This document shows, piece after piece, positions 36,521 to 46,377 of a DNA stretch of 64,000 nt. Location: contig CALVCS010000007.1 of NCBI GenBank assembly GCA_944326035.1, positions 144,466-208,465 of the forward strand, read 5' to 3'. The notes under the pieces were generated by a model. It made no database searches, was not told the DNA's origin, and saw only the letters and a list, made by a program, of their open reading frames with translations. This DNA is from an uncultured Alistipes sp. (GTDB taxonomy: Bacteria; Bacteroidota; Bacteroidia; Bacteroidales; Rikenellaceae). The stretch's first letter is position 1; the number at the start of each line of letters is the position of its first letter. A program made the position numbers and the translations under genes.

Positions 36521-37156
36521 TTAAGCCTGAGGTGTTTTTTTCTGAGACAGGTAAATTTTGGATTCGGTGCCGTTGAGCAGGCGTTTGATGTTTTTGCGGT
36601 GCGTGAACAGCAGTAAGAGGGCAATCACACAACTGAACACAATCAATGTCGTCGACCGTTCCCCGAATAGGCCGATCACAAAGATCGGAAAGGCCACTCC
36701 GGCGCTCATCGAGCCAAGGGATACATAGTGGGTGGTGGACAGGATGATGATAAAGACCAGCAGGCAGAGCAGTACGGCGGCCGGGTAAACCCCTAACGTC
36801 GCTCCGGCTAACGTAGCGACGCCTTTTCCGCCCTTGAAGCCGGCAAAGATCGGCAGAATATGTCCGATAACGGCAGCAGCGACCAGCGCGACCTTGAGAT
36901 TGAACATGGCGTCAGAGCCGACCGCATAGCTGGACAGATGCGAAAGCATAACGGCGGCAAACCCTTTGAGAACGTCGAGCAGAAAGACCGGAAGAGCGGC
37001 TCGTCGACCTAATACGCGAAGGGTGTTGGTGGCGCCGGCATTGTGGCTGCCGTGTTCGCGTACGTCGATGCCATAGAAGTGGCGGCCGATCCAAACGGCG
37101 CTGGGGATAGACCCCAAAAGATAGGCAATAACCAGTAAAAAGACATTGAGTGCCAT
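36521..37156 (-). CDS. plsY: acyl-phosphate glycerol-3-phosphate acyltransferase
   Basis: Inner-membrane enzyme of 211 residues that puts the first acyl chain from acyl-phosphate onto glycerol-3-phosphate in phospholipid synthesis. The three PlsY motifs are visible: LGSIPSAVWIGR, GSHNAGATNTLRVLG and GFKGGKGVAT. About five helices. The ATG at 37156 is used; the frame could extend to a TTG at 37162. A -7 box lies at 37251-37258. Confidence 0.95.
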   Translation of the reverse strand: MALNVFLLVIAYLLGSIPSAVWIGRHFYGIDVREHGSHNAGATNTLRVLGRRAALPVFLLDVLKGFAAVMLSHLSSYAVGSDAMFNLKVALVAAAVIGHILPIFAGFKGGKGVATLAGATLGVYPAAVLLCLLVFIIILSTTHYVSLGSMSAGVAFPIFVIGLFGERSTTLIVFSCVIALLLLFTHRKNIKRLLNGTESKIYLSQKKTPQA

Positions 37157-37162
37157 AATCAA

Positions 37163-37677
37163 TCAACTTGCAGGTTGTCGAACCGCTACCCGATCAAATG
37201 AACAGCGTGTTACGTTTTGGAATAGGGCTCGATTCACCTTATTTCTTGAACAAAGGTAACGAAAAACGGCCTCTTTGAGGCTGAAAAAGCGGAAGTTTCC
37301 GGGAAAATCTGCATTTTTGTAGAGAAGATCCTTTCTGGGCGATGGGGTAACTCATTCTGTACGGTGGAAATGGCATGAGAAGCGAAGAAAATCGGGTTGT
37401 GAATTTTTGGGCAGGAGTAGTCAGGGTCCCAAAAGCAGTTCATAGGCTCCATATGATCTGCGGAAAGATCGAGGCGGTCGCCCTATGAGGGCAGATGCAA
37501 GCCTGCCAAAGAAAGGAGAAAATGGGATACCCCGAAAGTTCGGGCGGCGCCGAAACGAATTTGAAACAAAAGCAAGAGGAGATAAGGGGTTCAACCATCT
37601 TACGAGGAAAGGATTTCGGGGGAAGGACCCTCGATGAGCAAAAAAGTTTGTCGTAACCATCAGATAAAAAGAAAAGG
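37163..37677. other. divergent spacer between plsY and the YitT-family gene
   Basis: About 515 bases with only the plsY -7 box. The short minus-strand frames here lack family features. Confidence 0.5.
37251..37258 (-). promoter_or_regulatory. -7 box for plsY
   Basis: Minus-strand TACCTTTG fits the TAnnTTTG box and lies 95 bases before the ATG. Confidence 0.45.
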
Positions 37678-38595
37678 ATGAAAACAGCTGTCGTAGAAAA
37701 AATCAAAAATCGGCTCAATTTCCGTACTTGGTTGCTATTGGTGACCGGGAGTTTTGTGATGGCGGCCGGTTTTGTCCTGTTTATGAACCCGTATCAGGTT
37801 GTGCCGGGAGGGGTCTATGGCTTGGGGATCGTTTTGCATGCCCTCTTCCCGGACATTCAGGTCGGAACCTTCGGGCTGATGTTCGACATCCCGTTGCTGC
37901 TGATCGGCTTTAAAGTGTTCGGACAACGATTCGGCATCAAAACCATCATATCGGCCCTGATGATTCCGCTGATGATGAATGCCATGACCTGGTTGATCGG
38001 CAGCACCCCAGAAACCATCTTTCGGGGACATATGAATCTGTCCAACGACATGTTTCTGGTGTGTGTGTTTGGCGGGGTGCTGATCGGTACCGGACTGGGC
38101 TTGATTATTAAAACGCATGCCACCTCGGGAGGCACCGATATCGTGGCCATGTTGTTGAGTCGTTATGCCCGGATTCCGTTTTCGAGGGGGGTTCTGCTGG
38201 CCGATTCTCTGGTGGTCCTGGCCGGGATAGTCGTTTTAGAGAATTGGCGTTTGCCGCTTTACTCATTGGTGACTATCTTTGTCACCACACGCATGATCGA
38301 CTTTATTGTCGATGGCGCCAGTTACGACAAGTTGTTGTTCATCATTACGGACCGAAAAGAGGAGATCAAACAGTTTATTCTGGAAAATATGAGTCGAGGC
38401 GGCACCTTCGTCAAATCGACAGGCATGTATACGGGACAGACACGCGATATGATCTTTTTGGTGGTGAGTCGGAGTGAGGTCTCGCTGGTCAAGTCCAAGA
38501 TCAAAGAGATCGATCCGGCGGCTTTTGTGGTGGTGGTCAATGCCCATGAAACCTTTGGCGACGGGTTCAAACCCTTCCCGGAAACCAATCTGTAA
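37678..38595 (+). CDS. YitT-family membrane protein (DUF161/DUF2179)
   Basis: Membrane protein of 305 residues. Five to six hydrophobic segments form the YitT_membrane part (GFVLFMNPYQVVPGGVYGLG and ATSGGTDIVAMLLSRY are typical), followed by the cytoplasmic DUF2179 domain (from about 215: YDKLLFIITDRKEEIKQFI and GGTFVKSTGMYTGQTRDMIF). Members are suspected transporters with a ligand-sensing domain, but no activity is established. Alone on the strand, 69 bases upstream of miaB. Confidence 0.9.
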   Translation: MKTAVVEKIKNRLNFRTWLLLVTGSFVMAAGFVLFMNPYQVVPGGVYGLGIVLHALFPDIQVGTFGLMFDIPLLLIGFKVFGQRFGIKTIISALMIPLMMNAMTWLIGSTPETIFRGHMNLSNDMFLVCVFGGVLIGTGLGLIIKTHATSGGTDIVAMLLSRYARIPFSRGVLLADSLVVLAGIVVLENWRLPLYSLVTIFVTTRMIDFIVDGASYDKLLFIITDRKEEIKQFILENMSRGGTFVKSTGMYTGQTRDMIFLVVSRSEVSLVKSKIKEIDPAAFVVVVNAHETFGDGFKPFPETNL

Positions 38596-38664
38596 CGGGT
38601 TGCGTGTGAACGAAGGGTCGGTGAAGTTCGACCGAGAGGTCGGACGTACTAAAAATGATTGTAC

Positions 38665-40044
38665 ATGTCTATTCCATCTGTATCTTATGCTTCGTTGCGT
38701 CCCCTGACCGGGGACGGTCGTAAAGTGTATATTGAAACCTATGGCTGTCAAATGAATGTCAATGACAGCGAAGTGGTCCTTTCCATTCTGCAGAACGAAG
38801 GCTTCCGCTATACGGAACAGATCGATCAGGCCGATGTAATTTTGGTAAACACCTGCTCGATCCGGGATAATGCGGAACAACGGATCTGGGGACGTTTACG
38901 GGAGTTTATTCCGTTGAAACGTCACAACAAACAGCTGTTGGTCGGGGTGATCGGCTGCATGGCCGAACGACTGCGAGAACGACTGCTGGAGGAGAAGGAC
39001 GGAGTGGTCGATTTGGTGGCGGGCCCCGATGCCTATCGCGATTTGCCGCGACTGTTGCGGTTGGCCGAAGGGGGCGAAAAAGCGGTCAACGTATTGTTGT
39101 CCCGCGAAGAAACCTATGCCGAAATCGCTCCGGTTCGACTCGATAAAAACGGTGTCAGTGCCTTTATCTCCATCATGCGAGGGTGTAACAACATGTGTTC
39201 CTATTGCGTGGTGCCCTATACGCGGGGTGGAGAACGCAGTCGGGATCCTCAGACGATTTTGGACGAGGCGCGTCGCCTGTTCGAAGGCGGTTATCGGGAA
39301 GTGACCCTGCTGGGCCAAAATGTCAACTCATACTGTTGGAAAACGGAGACCGGAGTGACGAACTTTGCCGACCTATTGGCGGCGGTTGCTTCGATCAGCC
39401 CGTTGTTGCGGGTACGCTTTTCGACCTCCCATCCGAAGGATCTGAGCGATGAAGTACTCCATACGATGGCCCGCTACCCCAATTTGTGTCGTGCGATCCA
39501 TCTGCCGGCCCAGTCGGGCAGTACGCGGATGTTAGAGCTGATGAATCGCAAATATACGAGAGAATGGTACTTGGATCGTATTGCAGCCATTCGGCGGATC
39601 TTGCCCGATTGTGCCATCTCGACCGATTTGATCGCCGGCTTTTGTACCGAAACCGAAGAAGATCATGCCCAGACCCTCTCGCTGATGAAAGAGGTGGGTT
39701 ATGCTTCGGCCTTTATGTTTAAATATTCGGAACGCCCCAATACGCGTGCGGCTCGTCATATGAAAGACGACGTGCCCGATGAGGTGAAAACGGCTCGCCT
39801 GACCCAGATCATTCAGTTGCAGAACGAACTTTCGCTGCAGAGCAACCGCCAGGATGTGGGCAAAGTATTCGAAGTGCTGGTCGAAGGCGTTTCGAAACGG
39901 AGCGACGCCCAGCTGTTCGGACGGACCTCCCAGAATAAAGTAGTCGTATTCGACCGGGGAACGGTTTCGATCGGCGATTATGTGAAGGTACGTGTAACCG
40001 ATTGTTCGTCGGCAACGCTGCATGGTGAGCTTTGCACCGAATAG
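38665..40044 (+). CDS. miaB: tRNA-2-methylthio-N6-dimethylallyladenosine synthase
   Basis: Radical-SAM methylthiotransferase of 459 residues that modifies adenosine 37 of tRNAs reading U-starting codons. The N-terminal UPF0004 domain carries the auxiliary Fe-S cysteines C28, C64 and C98; the radical-SAM motif CNNMCSYC gives C174, C178 and C181; a TRAM domain ends the protein. I use the ATG at 38665; the frame could begin six bases earlier at a TTG. Downstream is a LysR gene. Confidence 0.96.
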   Translation: MSIPSVSYASLRPLTGDGRKVYIETYGCQMNVNDSEVVLSILQNEGFRYTEQIDQADVILVNTCSIRDNAEQRIWGRLREFIPLKRHNKQLLVGVIGCMAERLRERLLEEKDGVVDLVAGPDAYRDLPRLLRLAEGGEKAVNVLLSREETYAEIAPVRLDKNGVSAFISIMRGCNNMCSYCVVPYTRGGERSRDPQTILDEARRLFEGGYREVTLLGQNVNSYCWKTETGVTNFADLLAAVASISPLLRVRFSTSHPKDLSDEVLHTMARYPNLCRAIHLPAQSGSTRMLELMNRKYTREWYLDRIAAIRRILPDCAISTDLIAGFCTETEEDHAQTLSLMKEVGYASAFMFKYSERPNTRAARHMKDDVPDEVKTARLTQIIQLQNELSLQSNRQDVGKVFEVLVEGVSKRSDAQLFGRTSQNKVVVFDRGTVSIGDYVKVRVTDCSSATLHGELCTE

Positions 40045-40255
40045 AGCGGGGCAACCAAGGAATCCGAAGCGGAAGTCAAGGAAAGTCGCCGGTGAACAAT
40101 GATCCAGTCGATAGACTGCTATCGCCGGCGGAATTTTCGCCTCCGAATCCCCACTTCGAATCCGATCCTCAACCCCGCCCGGTTTCTTTGCTCGCGTTCT
40201 ACATTTCGTTTGCCCCTCATATTAATTTCAATCCGCCGGATTTTACCCGCTGAAG

Positions 40256-41152
40256 ATGATCACCGATTTCAGACTCAAAGTATTTAAAACCGTAGCCGAT
40301 CGTTTGAGCTTCACACGAGCGGCCCGGGAGTTGTTTATCTCTCAGCCGGCGGTAACCAAACAGATCGGAGAGCTGGAAAAACAACTCGGCACCAATCTTT
40401 TTCTGCGACAAGGCAATCGGATTGCGCTGACCCCACAGGGCGAACGTCTGTTGGCGTATGCCAATCGAATTTTATCCCTGTACGGCGAGTTAGGAGACGA
40501 ATTTGCCGATCGAACGGCGCCTCCCGAAGGCGAGTTGCGATTGGGAGCGAGTACGACCATTGCGCAGTATGTGTTACCCGGCTTGTTGGCCCGTTTCCGC
40601 AAACGTTACCCCGGCATCGCCCTGCAAGTGGAGAGCGGCAATACGCAATACATCGAACGGGCCGTCCAGGAAGCCCGCATCGATTTCGGGATCATTGAAG
40701 GGATGGCTTCGGTGGCGACACTCCATTATGAACCGTTTATGCTGGATGAACTGGTCCTGGTGACGGCCACCTCCAATACGGGATTTCGTCGCGAGGAGAT
40801 CCGTTCGGCCGAACTGCCCGAGTATCCGTTAGTGATCCGAGAAAGTGGATCGGGCACCTTGGATGTCATCGAAAAAGCCTTGGCAACTCGAGGCCTTTCG
40901 TTGAAGAAATTGCGGATCGACATGCAATGGGGAAGCACCGAAAGCATCAAACGCTATCTATTGGCGTCCGACAGTTTGGCTTTTCTGAGTGTGCATGCCA
41001 TCTTGGATGAGTTGACGAGAGGGCAGCTACGGGTGGTTGAGGTGAGCGATTTATCGATCGAACGGCGCTTTCATTTCGTGTCGATGCATGGGCGTACGGG
41101 ACGTCTGTGCGAGTTGTTCAAACAATTTTGCCGGTGGTCAAATGGCGCGTAA
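40256..41152 (+). CDS. LysR-family transcriptional regulator (CysL-like)
   Basis: DNA-binding regulator of 298 residues. The N-terminal winged helix-turn-helix (FKTVADRLSFTRAARELFISQPAVTKQI, about 9-36) and the following linker helix are standard LysR features; a type-2 periplasmic-binding-fold effector domain runs from about 88. TRAARELFISQPAVTKQI resembles the CysL/CbbR branch. The regulator is transcribed away from nothing obvious: miaB lies upstream on the same strand and a gene-free stretch follows, so its target cannot be inferred from neighbours. Confidence 0.9.
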   Translation: MITDFRLKVFKTVADRLSFTRAARELFISQPAVTKQIGELEKQLGTNLFLRQGNRIALTPQGERLLAYANRILSLYGELGDEFADRTAPPEGELRLGASTTIAQYVLPGLLARFRKRYPGIALQVESGNTQYIERAVQEARIDFGIIEGMASVATLHYEPFMLDELVLVTATSNTGFRREEIRSAELPEYPLVIRESGSGTLDVIEKALATRGLSLKKLRIDMQWGSTESIKRYLLASDSLAFLSVHAILDELTRGQLRVVEVSDLSIERRFHFVSMHGRTGRLCELFKQFCRWSNGA

Positions 41153-41713
41153 AATAGCGCCGAAATCACCAACGACCAGATGGTCCGCACCGCAATAGGG
41201 ATGCTCTGAACCCCGGAAACAAACAAGATGCCTTATTTCACAAGGCCATATACGATAGAAATATTGAAAATCCGGAAGCTGCGCTCGCACACCCATCTGC
41301 ATAATACAGGCATTGCCTCCGGCACAGAGACTTTATTCTCCCCTCTACATCGGATGGAGATTCCCTAAAAAGGAGGGATAAACAGCGTTCATCGATTGAT
41401 CAAATTCTGGTCAGGACGCGTTCTGCATACCAAACCTTCCGAATGGCATTAGGGAAAACTTTAAACACAAGCAAGGTTAGCCCTCCTCGACCGCACAGCC
41501 ATCCGAAAATGACAGCTTCTCTTCCGGTCACAGAGCTTCCGAGTGCGAAAACGTTCTACAACCTTAGCCTCCGCATGTTAGCCGACGGTTTTCTACCCTC
41601 TTTCCCAAAGAGAGAAGCAACCTTGGGGCAATTTCTCTCTCCAGCGTATTGAACCTCTACGACTTATCAACCCATCCAGGTCCGGAACAACGCTCAATTC
41701 TTTCTGACACGCT
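41153..41713. other. spacer without a supportable gene
   Basis: About 560 bases between the LysR gene and the 3' end of the frameshifted exported protein. A 69-codon plus-strand frame at 41443-41652 has no leader or family features and is not called. Confidence 0.5.
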
Positions 41714-41866
41714 TCAGAAAAAGTCTCCCTTAAGATACCATCGCATCACATTCTCTAACTTCATCAAGCACACGTTCTCTCGATAATACCCCTGTTCCTC
41801 GACGACCATCACCCCAATCCACCAACCATCTTGTACATAAAATTCAAATTCTTGCGCTGTCCACAT
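41714..41866 (-). pseudogene. C-terminal continuation of the 41844-42248 gene in another frame
   Basis: After the upstream frame ends at 41844-41846, a different minus-strand frame is open from about 41875 to a TGA at 41714-41716. It encodes 50 residues from the ATG at 41864-41866, reading MWTAQEFEFYVQDGWWIG and so on, with the same aromatic- and acid-rich style as the preceding protein. An extra A in the A4 run of the CTAAAAG segment (41872-41878 region) would account for the break. Either a real frameshift, a sequencing error or a separate small overlapping gene. Confidence 0.45.
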
Positions 41867-42248
41867 AATGAGCTTTTAGCGACTCGACAAAATCATCAAT
41901 CAACGATCGATGATCTTGCCAATTGAACCAATCGAAAGAGACCAAACCAAGCGCCTGGTTTTTACAGATTCCCAAAGCCATCCGATCTATTTCCCCTTTT
42001 AGGTATACCGGTTGATCGGCATATTCCGCTCCCGTCTGACAGACGTATCCCAGACTATCCATCGCAGCTTCCCATTCCGGCATCGTCCAGGTCAAAAAAC
42101 GCGCTAAAACCTCGACCGTAGGCACCAGATAGGCCGTTCCGTCCAGCTCTTTCGTCGGATAATCGAGCGGTTGAGCCAATGAAACATGGACCGAAAACAG
42201 ACAGATCATACCGATCAAAACATGGTGTATCTTTATTTGCATCGTCAT
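41844..42248 (-). CDS. hypothetical exported protein, probably truncated by a frameshift
   Basis: 134 residues from the ATG at 42248. A signal peptide (HHVLIGMICLFSVHVSLAQ) is followed by an unrecognised acidic domain with many Trp and aromatic residues (VEVLARFLTWTMPEWEAAMDSLG). I cannot assign a family. The frame stops early at 41844, while the neighbouring frame continues with similar composition to 41714, so the intact protein was probably about 180 residues. It is divergent from the 42554 gene, another small exported protein. Confidence 0.65.
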   Translation of the reverse strand: MTMQIKIHHVLIGMICLFSVHVSLAQPLDYPTKELDGTAYLVPTVEVLARFLTWTMPEWEAAMDSLGYVCQTGAEYADQPVYLKGEIDRMALGICKNQALGLVSFDWFNWQDHRSLIDDFVESLKAHYVDSARI

Positions 42249-42553
42249 CGGAATGAAGCCTTTATGGTGGGCTTTTACAAGATAGCTATATTTTTCTATT
42301 TTCCAACGAGTTGTCCTCACCTATCTTTGGGGATCCGGTAAGATTTCTCGCTTCCCTTTCAAGCTCTACCCTCCATTCCTCGTATCCCGCCCCATACCTC
42401 CATTCATTCCCGCCCAGCAACACAACAAAAAGCCTGGAAAATAAAATAGAAAGTCCTATCGTATAATCAAAAAGCATCCATTTTTTGGAATTACGGAAAA
42501 CAAATCGTACTTTAAATAACCGATTTAGTATGAACCGCTCAAAAACAAATGCC

Positions 42554-43123
42554 ATGAAAACCGTCGTAATCACATTGTGCTTATGGATGAGTGCCCTCGT
42601 TCTGCAGGCAGCCAATCCCGTCAGACTCACACAAGGAGATCCCTCTGTTTTTCATCAAGAAGGAACGGTCTATGTGGTCATCGATGATCACACCACCCTG
42701 ATCGACCGAACCGACCAAACGGCCGACGTCTATTATGGCAACAAAAGTGAGGCGGAATATCAGAAATTTCTGGAAGATGTCGACCGTGGTCATGCCAGCT
42801 TTATTACCTATTTCAATGAGAAACACCCCGGCCAAACCCTCCTTACGATGTCCGATGTAGAGGAGCAGGCCACCTATATCTTGCAGGTCAATGTCTCGCT
42901 GATGAATGTCGGCAATGCCGGCGGAATGATCTGGGGCATGAGCCGAAAAGCCGGCGGGGCCTTGATCAACGGGACCATGCAACTGCTGGACAAGGAGACG
43001 GGCGAGGTGCTATGCGAATTCGAATTTGAAAAGGTCAAAGGGTTGATGGCTCCGGTATTTCAAGCTCGCGTCATCAGCGTCTACCGATACCTGGCCGACG
43101 GTCTGTTGAAAGCGATTCAATAA
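42554..43123 (+). CDS. hypothetical exported protein
   Basis: 189 residues. A signal peptide (MKTVVITLCLWMSALVLQAAN) is followed by a domain with EGTVYVVIDDHTTLIDRTDQTADVYYGNKSEAEYQKFLEDV and a C-terminal part (NVGNAGGMIWGMSRKAGGALINGTMQLLDKETGEVLCEFEFEKVKG). The layout resembles lipocalin-size or DUF4410-like exported proteins with an internal Gly-rich loop, but I cannot name a family. The ATG at 42554 is chosen because the signal peptide starts there. A hairpin at 43247-43296 lies between it and the convergent LRR gene. Confidence 0.65.
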   Translation: MKTVVITLCLWMSALVLQAANPVRLTQGDPSVFHQEGTVYVVIDDHTTLIDRTDQTADVYYGNKSEAEYQKFLEDVDRGHASFITYFNEKHPGQTLLTMSDVEEQATYILQVNVSLMNVGNAGGMIWGMSRKAGGALINGTMQLLDKETGEVLCEFEFEKVKGLMAPVFQARVISVYRYLADGLLKAIQ

Positions 43124-43246
43124 GATCTCTATCCAGAGACGAACGGGCCGCTCTCCAGACGATAAACGTCGGAAACGTCTCGAATTACATTGCCTTCGCA
43201 GATGTCCGTTCTTTTGGGTACTTCCATCGCTAAAACCCCATTATAT

Positions 43247-43296
43247 AACATACCCACATAGGCAGGAGCTGAAGCCCTCGACTATGTGGGTATGTT
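43247..43296. repeat. perfect 15-bp inverted repeat between convergent genes
   Basis: AACATACCCACATAG (43247-43261) and CTATGTGGGTATGTT (43282-43296) are exact reverse complements around a 20-base loop. It probably serves as a bidirectional terminator, though T-runs are weak on both sides. Confidence 0.6.
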
Positions 43297-43352
43297 CATT
43301 TCTGTCCCAAACGCGCCTGTCTATGCGCTTTTCATGGGCATACTTTCAGGCT

Positions 43353-45218
43353 TTAAGGCATTTCAACGAAAAGCGAACGATAATCCGACCAGTTGGTTTG
43401 ATAGGCCGACAAGGTTCCTTTCGGTACATAAATTTTATAGGTCACCGGATCCCATCCACCAGGTTTTGGAAATACGCCTCTCGAATCCATGGCCAGTACG
43501 GGGAAGGTTCCCGAGTCGATATCATCAAACAATACAGTGATTTTTTCCAGCGTCATTTGACTATAAGAGCTTTGCGTATTAAAAGCCCGTGCACCGATCG
43601 ACTGAATTCCTTTCCCAATCACAACCGTTTTCAATGCCGTACACTCGGCAAAGGCATTGTTACCAATTTCAGTCACGCCATTGCCAATCACCGCATTTTT
43701 CAATCCCGTACATTGACTGAAGACAGCCTTTTCGATAACGGTAACAGCATCTGGAATCACAATTTCCTCTAAGGAAGTACATCTTAAAAATGCATTATAA
43801 CCTATCTTTTGGATACTTTCCGGCAGTTGAATGGACGATAAAGCAGAACACCCATTGAACGTATTATGATTGATCTGAGTCAGGTTTTCTCCTTCAAAGG
43901 TCACTTTTTCCAAAGCGGCACAATCCCGGAAAGCACCTCCTCCTCCCGTTTGATTCCACAAGTTACGTCCCACTTCGACCACACTAGCCGGTATCGATAT
44001 TTCTTGTAACGCCGTTTCTCCTGAAAATGCAGCATCGGTAATGTACATTATCGTCCCCGTATAGGCCCATTTACCCTCGCCGGTCTCCGCATCATACGTA
44101 CACAGCTCATCGATGAACTCACAATCCGGACCCCAGAAACGGTCTCCCGAATTCCCCGTATAGCTCAATTCCTGCGTGGCCGTATAGAGAATATATTGCG
44201 GATCCTTCACCTCAACCTCATTTTCTCCATTGAATTCTTCGTCGATCTGGATAATGACCGAGCCCCCTATCGACAGAATATTGCCGAGCAGCGTGGTCAG
44301 ATAGTTGCGCTGAATGGGAATCTCGGTCGTGAAATCCCGGTCAATAATCGTCTGTCCGCCCGCCAGCAACTCGAGATTGAAATGGATCGATTGCTGCTCC
44401 GAGGTCGCCATCAGATAATCCACCACTAAGGTGCGCATATGCTCATTGGCATCGTATCCTTCGGCATAGAATTTTGACCCACTGGCATCCGAGGCAATCG
44501 CTGCCGTGTAGACGGTCGAAGCGTCGGCATTCGCCTCCCCGGTCGCCTCCCCGGTCACCGCATTTATGCCGGAAAAACGCGTACAATCGTGATACGACAA
44601 CCGAAACTGATCCGGTTTGGCAATGGCCTTGTTCGTTTCGTCCCAATCCGTCGTGACCACCCGTACCTTGGCAAACGGACGCTTTAAGGTCAACGTTTCA
44701 TTGAGCGTCTGCGTAACGTCGATGTTTTGAGTCACAAAATAAGCGTCCCGACTCTCATCATTGATCGTCTTATCGCGGTCGTCGTCGGTCTTCATCGAAA
44801 TCTGAGAGAGATCGGCCGTATTATAATGCCAATCTTCGGTCGTCCCTTGAACCACGAAATCGGCCCATGCCACAAATTTATAGGTATTATTGGGCGTCAG
44901 TCGGAATTCGAACGTCGCCGGACTGTAGGTGTCATAAACCTGAGCTTGCGGCGCCACCAACAACTCACTGCCGTCTTGCGAATAGACCGCCAACTGATAG
45001 CGAAGATCGTATGCCGACCAATCCACATTGGTCAATCCGCCGCGCGCACTGTTGGTTCCCTCCACACTACGCACGAGTTGTATCGCTTCCGGTGCATTGA
45101 GTTGAATCCGAACGACATCGCCTTGAGAATCAGGCCCCGGGCGTTCCACATCCCGAGAGCAAGCTGAGAGTAACCCTACGGTCAGACACCCCAGCAGAAG
45201 TGTTTTCATTGTGTTCAT
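43353..45218 (-). CDS. surface lipoprotein: FimB/DUF6562-like domain joined to BspA-type leucine-rich repeats
   Basis: Exported lipoprotein of about 621 residues. The leader ends in LLSAC, so the lipidated residue is Cys20. Residues about 30-330 form a beta-rich domain like the neighbouring FimB-like protein (compare YKFVAWADF and DWHYNTADLSQISMKTD here with YRVLSWADY and DWHFTTETLNAIRVKTD there). From about 410 to the end there are roughly five LRR_5 repeats of the BspA type, such as IQKIGYNAFLRCTSLEEIVI and VTEIGNNAFAECTALKTVVI. It is the last gene of a three-gene cluster. Likely a surface adhesin. Start chosen at the ATG at 45218. Confidence 0.85.
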   Translation of the reverse strand: MNTMKTLLLGCLTVGLLSACSRDVERPGPDSQGDVVRIQLNAPEAIQLVRSVEGTNSARGGLTNVDWSAYDLRYQLAVYSQDGSELLVAPQAQVYDTYSPATFEFRLTPNNTYKFVAWADFVVQGTTEDWHYNTADLSQISMKTDDDRDKTINDESRDAYFVTQNIDVTQTLNETLTLKRPFAKVRVVTTDWDETNKAIAKPDQFRLSYHDCTRFSGINAVTGEATGEANADASTVYTAAIASDASGSKFYAEGYDANEHMRTLVVDYLMATSEQQSIHFNLELLAGGQTIIDRDFTTEIPIQRNYLTTLLGNILSIGGSVIIQIDEEFNGENEVEVKDPQYILYTATQELSYTGNSGDRFWGPDCEFIDELCTYDAETGEGKWAYTGTIMYITDAAFSGETALQEISIPASVVEVGRNLWNQTGGGGAFRDCAALEKVTFEGENLTQINHNTFNGCSALSSIQLPESIQKIGYNAFLRCTSLEEIVIPDAVTVIEKAVFSQCTGLKNAVIGNGVTEIGNNAFAECTALKTVVIGKGIQSIGARAFNTQSSYSQMTLEKITVLFDDIDSGTFPVLAMDSRGVFPKPGGWDPVTYKIYVPKGTLSAYQTNWSDYRSLFVEMP

Positions 45219-45270
45219 TTTATGAGTAGTTAAAAGGTTTATTAATGGATGATTAGAAAGTTTCATTTAA

Positions 45271-46377
45271 CTATGGAACCACCACCACAATCTCTCCCTC
45301 GAAATTGTCATCGATTCCAATATCCCCGCTACCTATCTTTTTCGTCAGGAAGGGACCTTGGACCACCGTCTCCTGATTGCGTTGCAACGGAATGGTGATA
45401 TTCTGATAGTGATTCAATTCGTGATCCCCCTCATACAGCACTAGATCGATCAAGACCTGGTCTTCTTTATCACTGGAAGTCAACACATAATCATAAGCCA
45501 ACAACAACTCTCCGGTTTCGGAAATGGCCATAGAGGTCGTGGGAGTCGTCTCTATCGTGTTCGTGGAGACAAAATAGTTGGGGGTTCCCGTATCGACATT
45601 ATAGCCGGCACTCACGTATTGTTTATAGATCACCTGAACACTCAAATCTTCCACACGGTGGCCACTCCGTAGAAAATCCTGCAGGTCGTTCGCCCACAGT
45701 TTGAAACGCCCCGATGCCCGCTGTAAAGAGACCGGAATGACCGGATTCAAGAGATCATCCGCCCGTGTCTGATCCAACAGGCGAGGCGAAACGGCACCCT
45801 CTGCAGAAGCTTCAACGACAAACGTACACGACCCAGCCCCCGAACTAGTATGATGATTATCTTTAGGCATGTGATCCGTCTTCACCCGAATCGCATTGAG
45901 GGTTTCGGTGGTAAAATGCCAGTCCGACGGATTCTGAATCGGCACATAATCCGCCCAACTCAACACCCGATACATACCCGGCTCAACCCAAAACTGCAAC
46001 GTATCCTGCGGGGCCTCTTTCAACCGATCGACCAATACTTCCCGTCGTTCCACCAACGACTCGCTGGCCACACGCTCGACCGCAGAAGAGTGGCGATACA
46101 ACTCCACGATCAGACGTAGCTGTAAGCGCTCACTGGGCGTATAGGGTTCCGCCAACTCCGGTTCGAGCAACCGTTCTTCATACTGACCGTATGAATCGTA
46201 AGTTAAATGTTTGTAATAAGAGGGCGGAGTCCGATCGACATTCACCTCAATCGAGACCATCGTTTCGTCCGTATCGATCGGGGTAGTATGTGGATATTCA
46301 TGGATAGTCTTATCGCAGGCCAGCAACAGAAGGGCCATACCGACGCTCAAACCGCTATATAGGAGACGACGACTCAT
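45271..46377 (-). CDS. FimB/Mfa2-type fimbrial lipoprotein (DUF6562-like)
   Basis: Lipoprotein of 368 residues; the leader ends in LLLAC, with Cys21 lipidated. The body has the same beta-sandwich phrases as the gene downstream (see that entry). FimB/Mfa2-type proteins anchor or terminate surface fimbriae in Bacteroidetes; here no obvious major subunit gene follows. The start overlaps the stop of the DUF3575 gene by four bases (46374-46377), and the LRR lipoprotein gene starts about 50 bases downstream. Confidence 0.78.
   Translation of the reverse strand: MSRRLLYSGLSVGMALLLLACDKTIHEYPHTTPIDTDETMVSIEVNVDRTPPSYYKHLTYDSYGQYEERLLEPELAEPYTPSERLQLRLIVELYRHSSAVERVASESLVERREVLVDRLKEAPQDTLQFWVEPGMYRVLSWADYVPIQNPSDWHFTTETLNAIRVKTDHMPKDNHHTSSGAGSCTFVVEASAEGAVSPRLLDQTRADDLLNPVIPVSLQRASGRFKLWANDLQDFLRSGHRVEDLSVQVIYKQYVSAGYNVDTGTPNYFVSTNTIETTPTTSMAISETGELLLAYDYVLTSSDKEDQVLIDLVLYEGDHELNHYQNITIPLQRNQETVVQGPFLTKKIGSGDIGIDDNFEGEIVVVVP

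Noticed and set aside
41443..41652. 69-codon plus-strand frame after the LysR gene
   Set aside because: No leader, domain or promoter; composition unremarkable.
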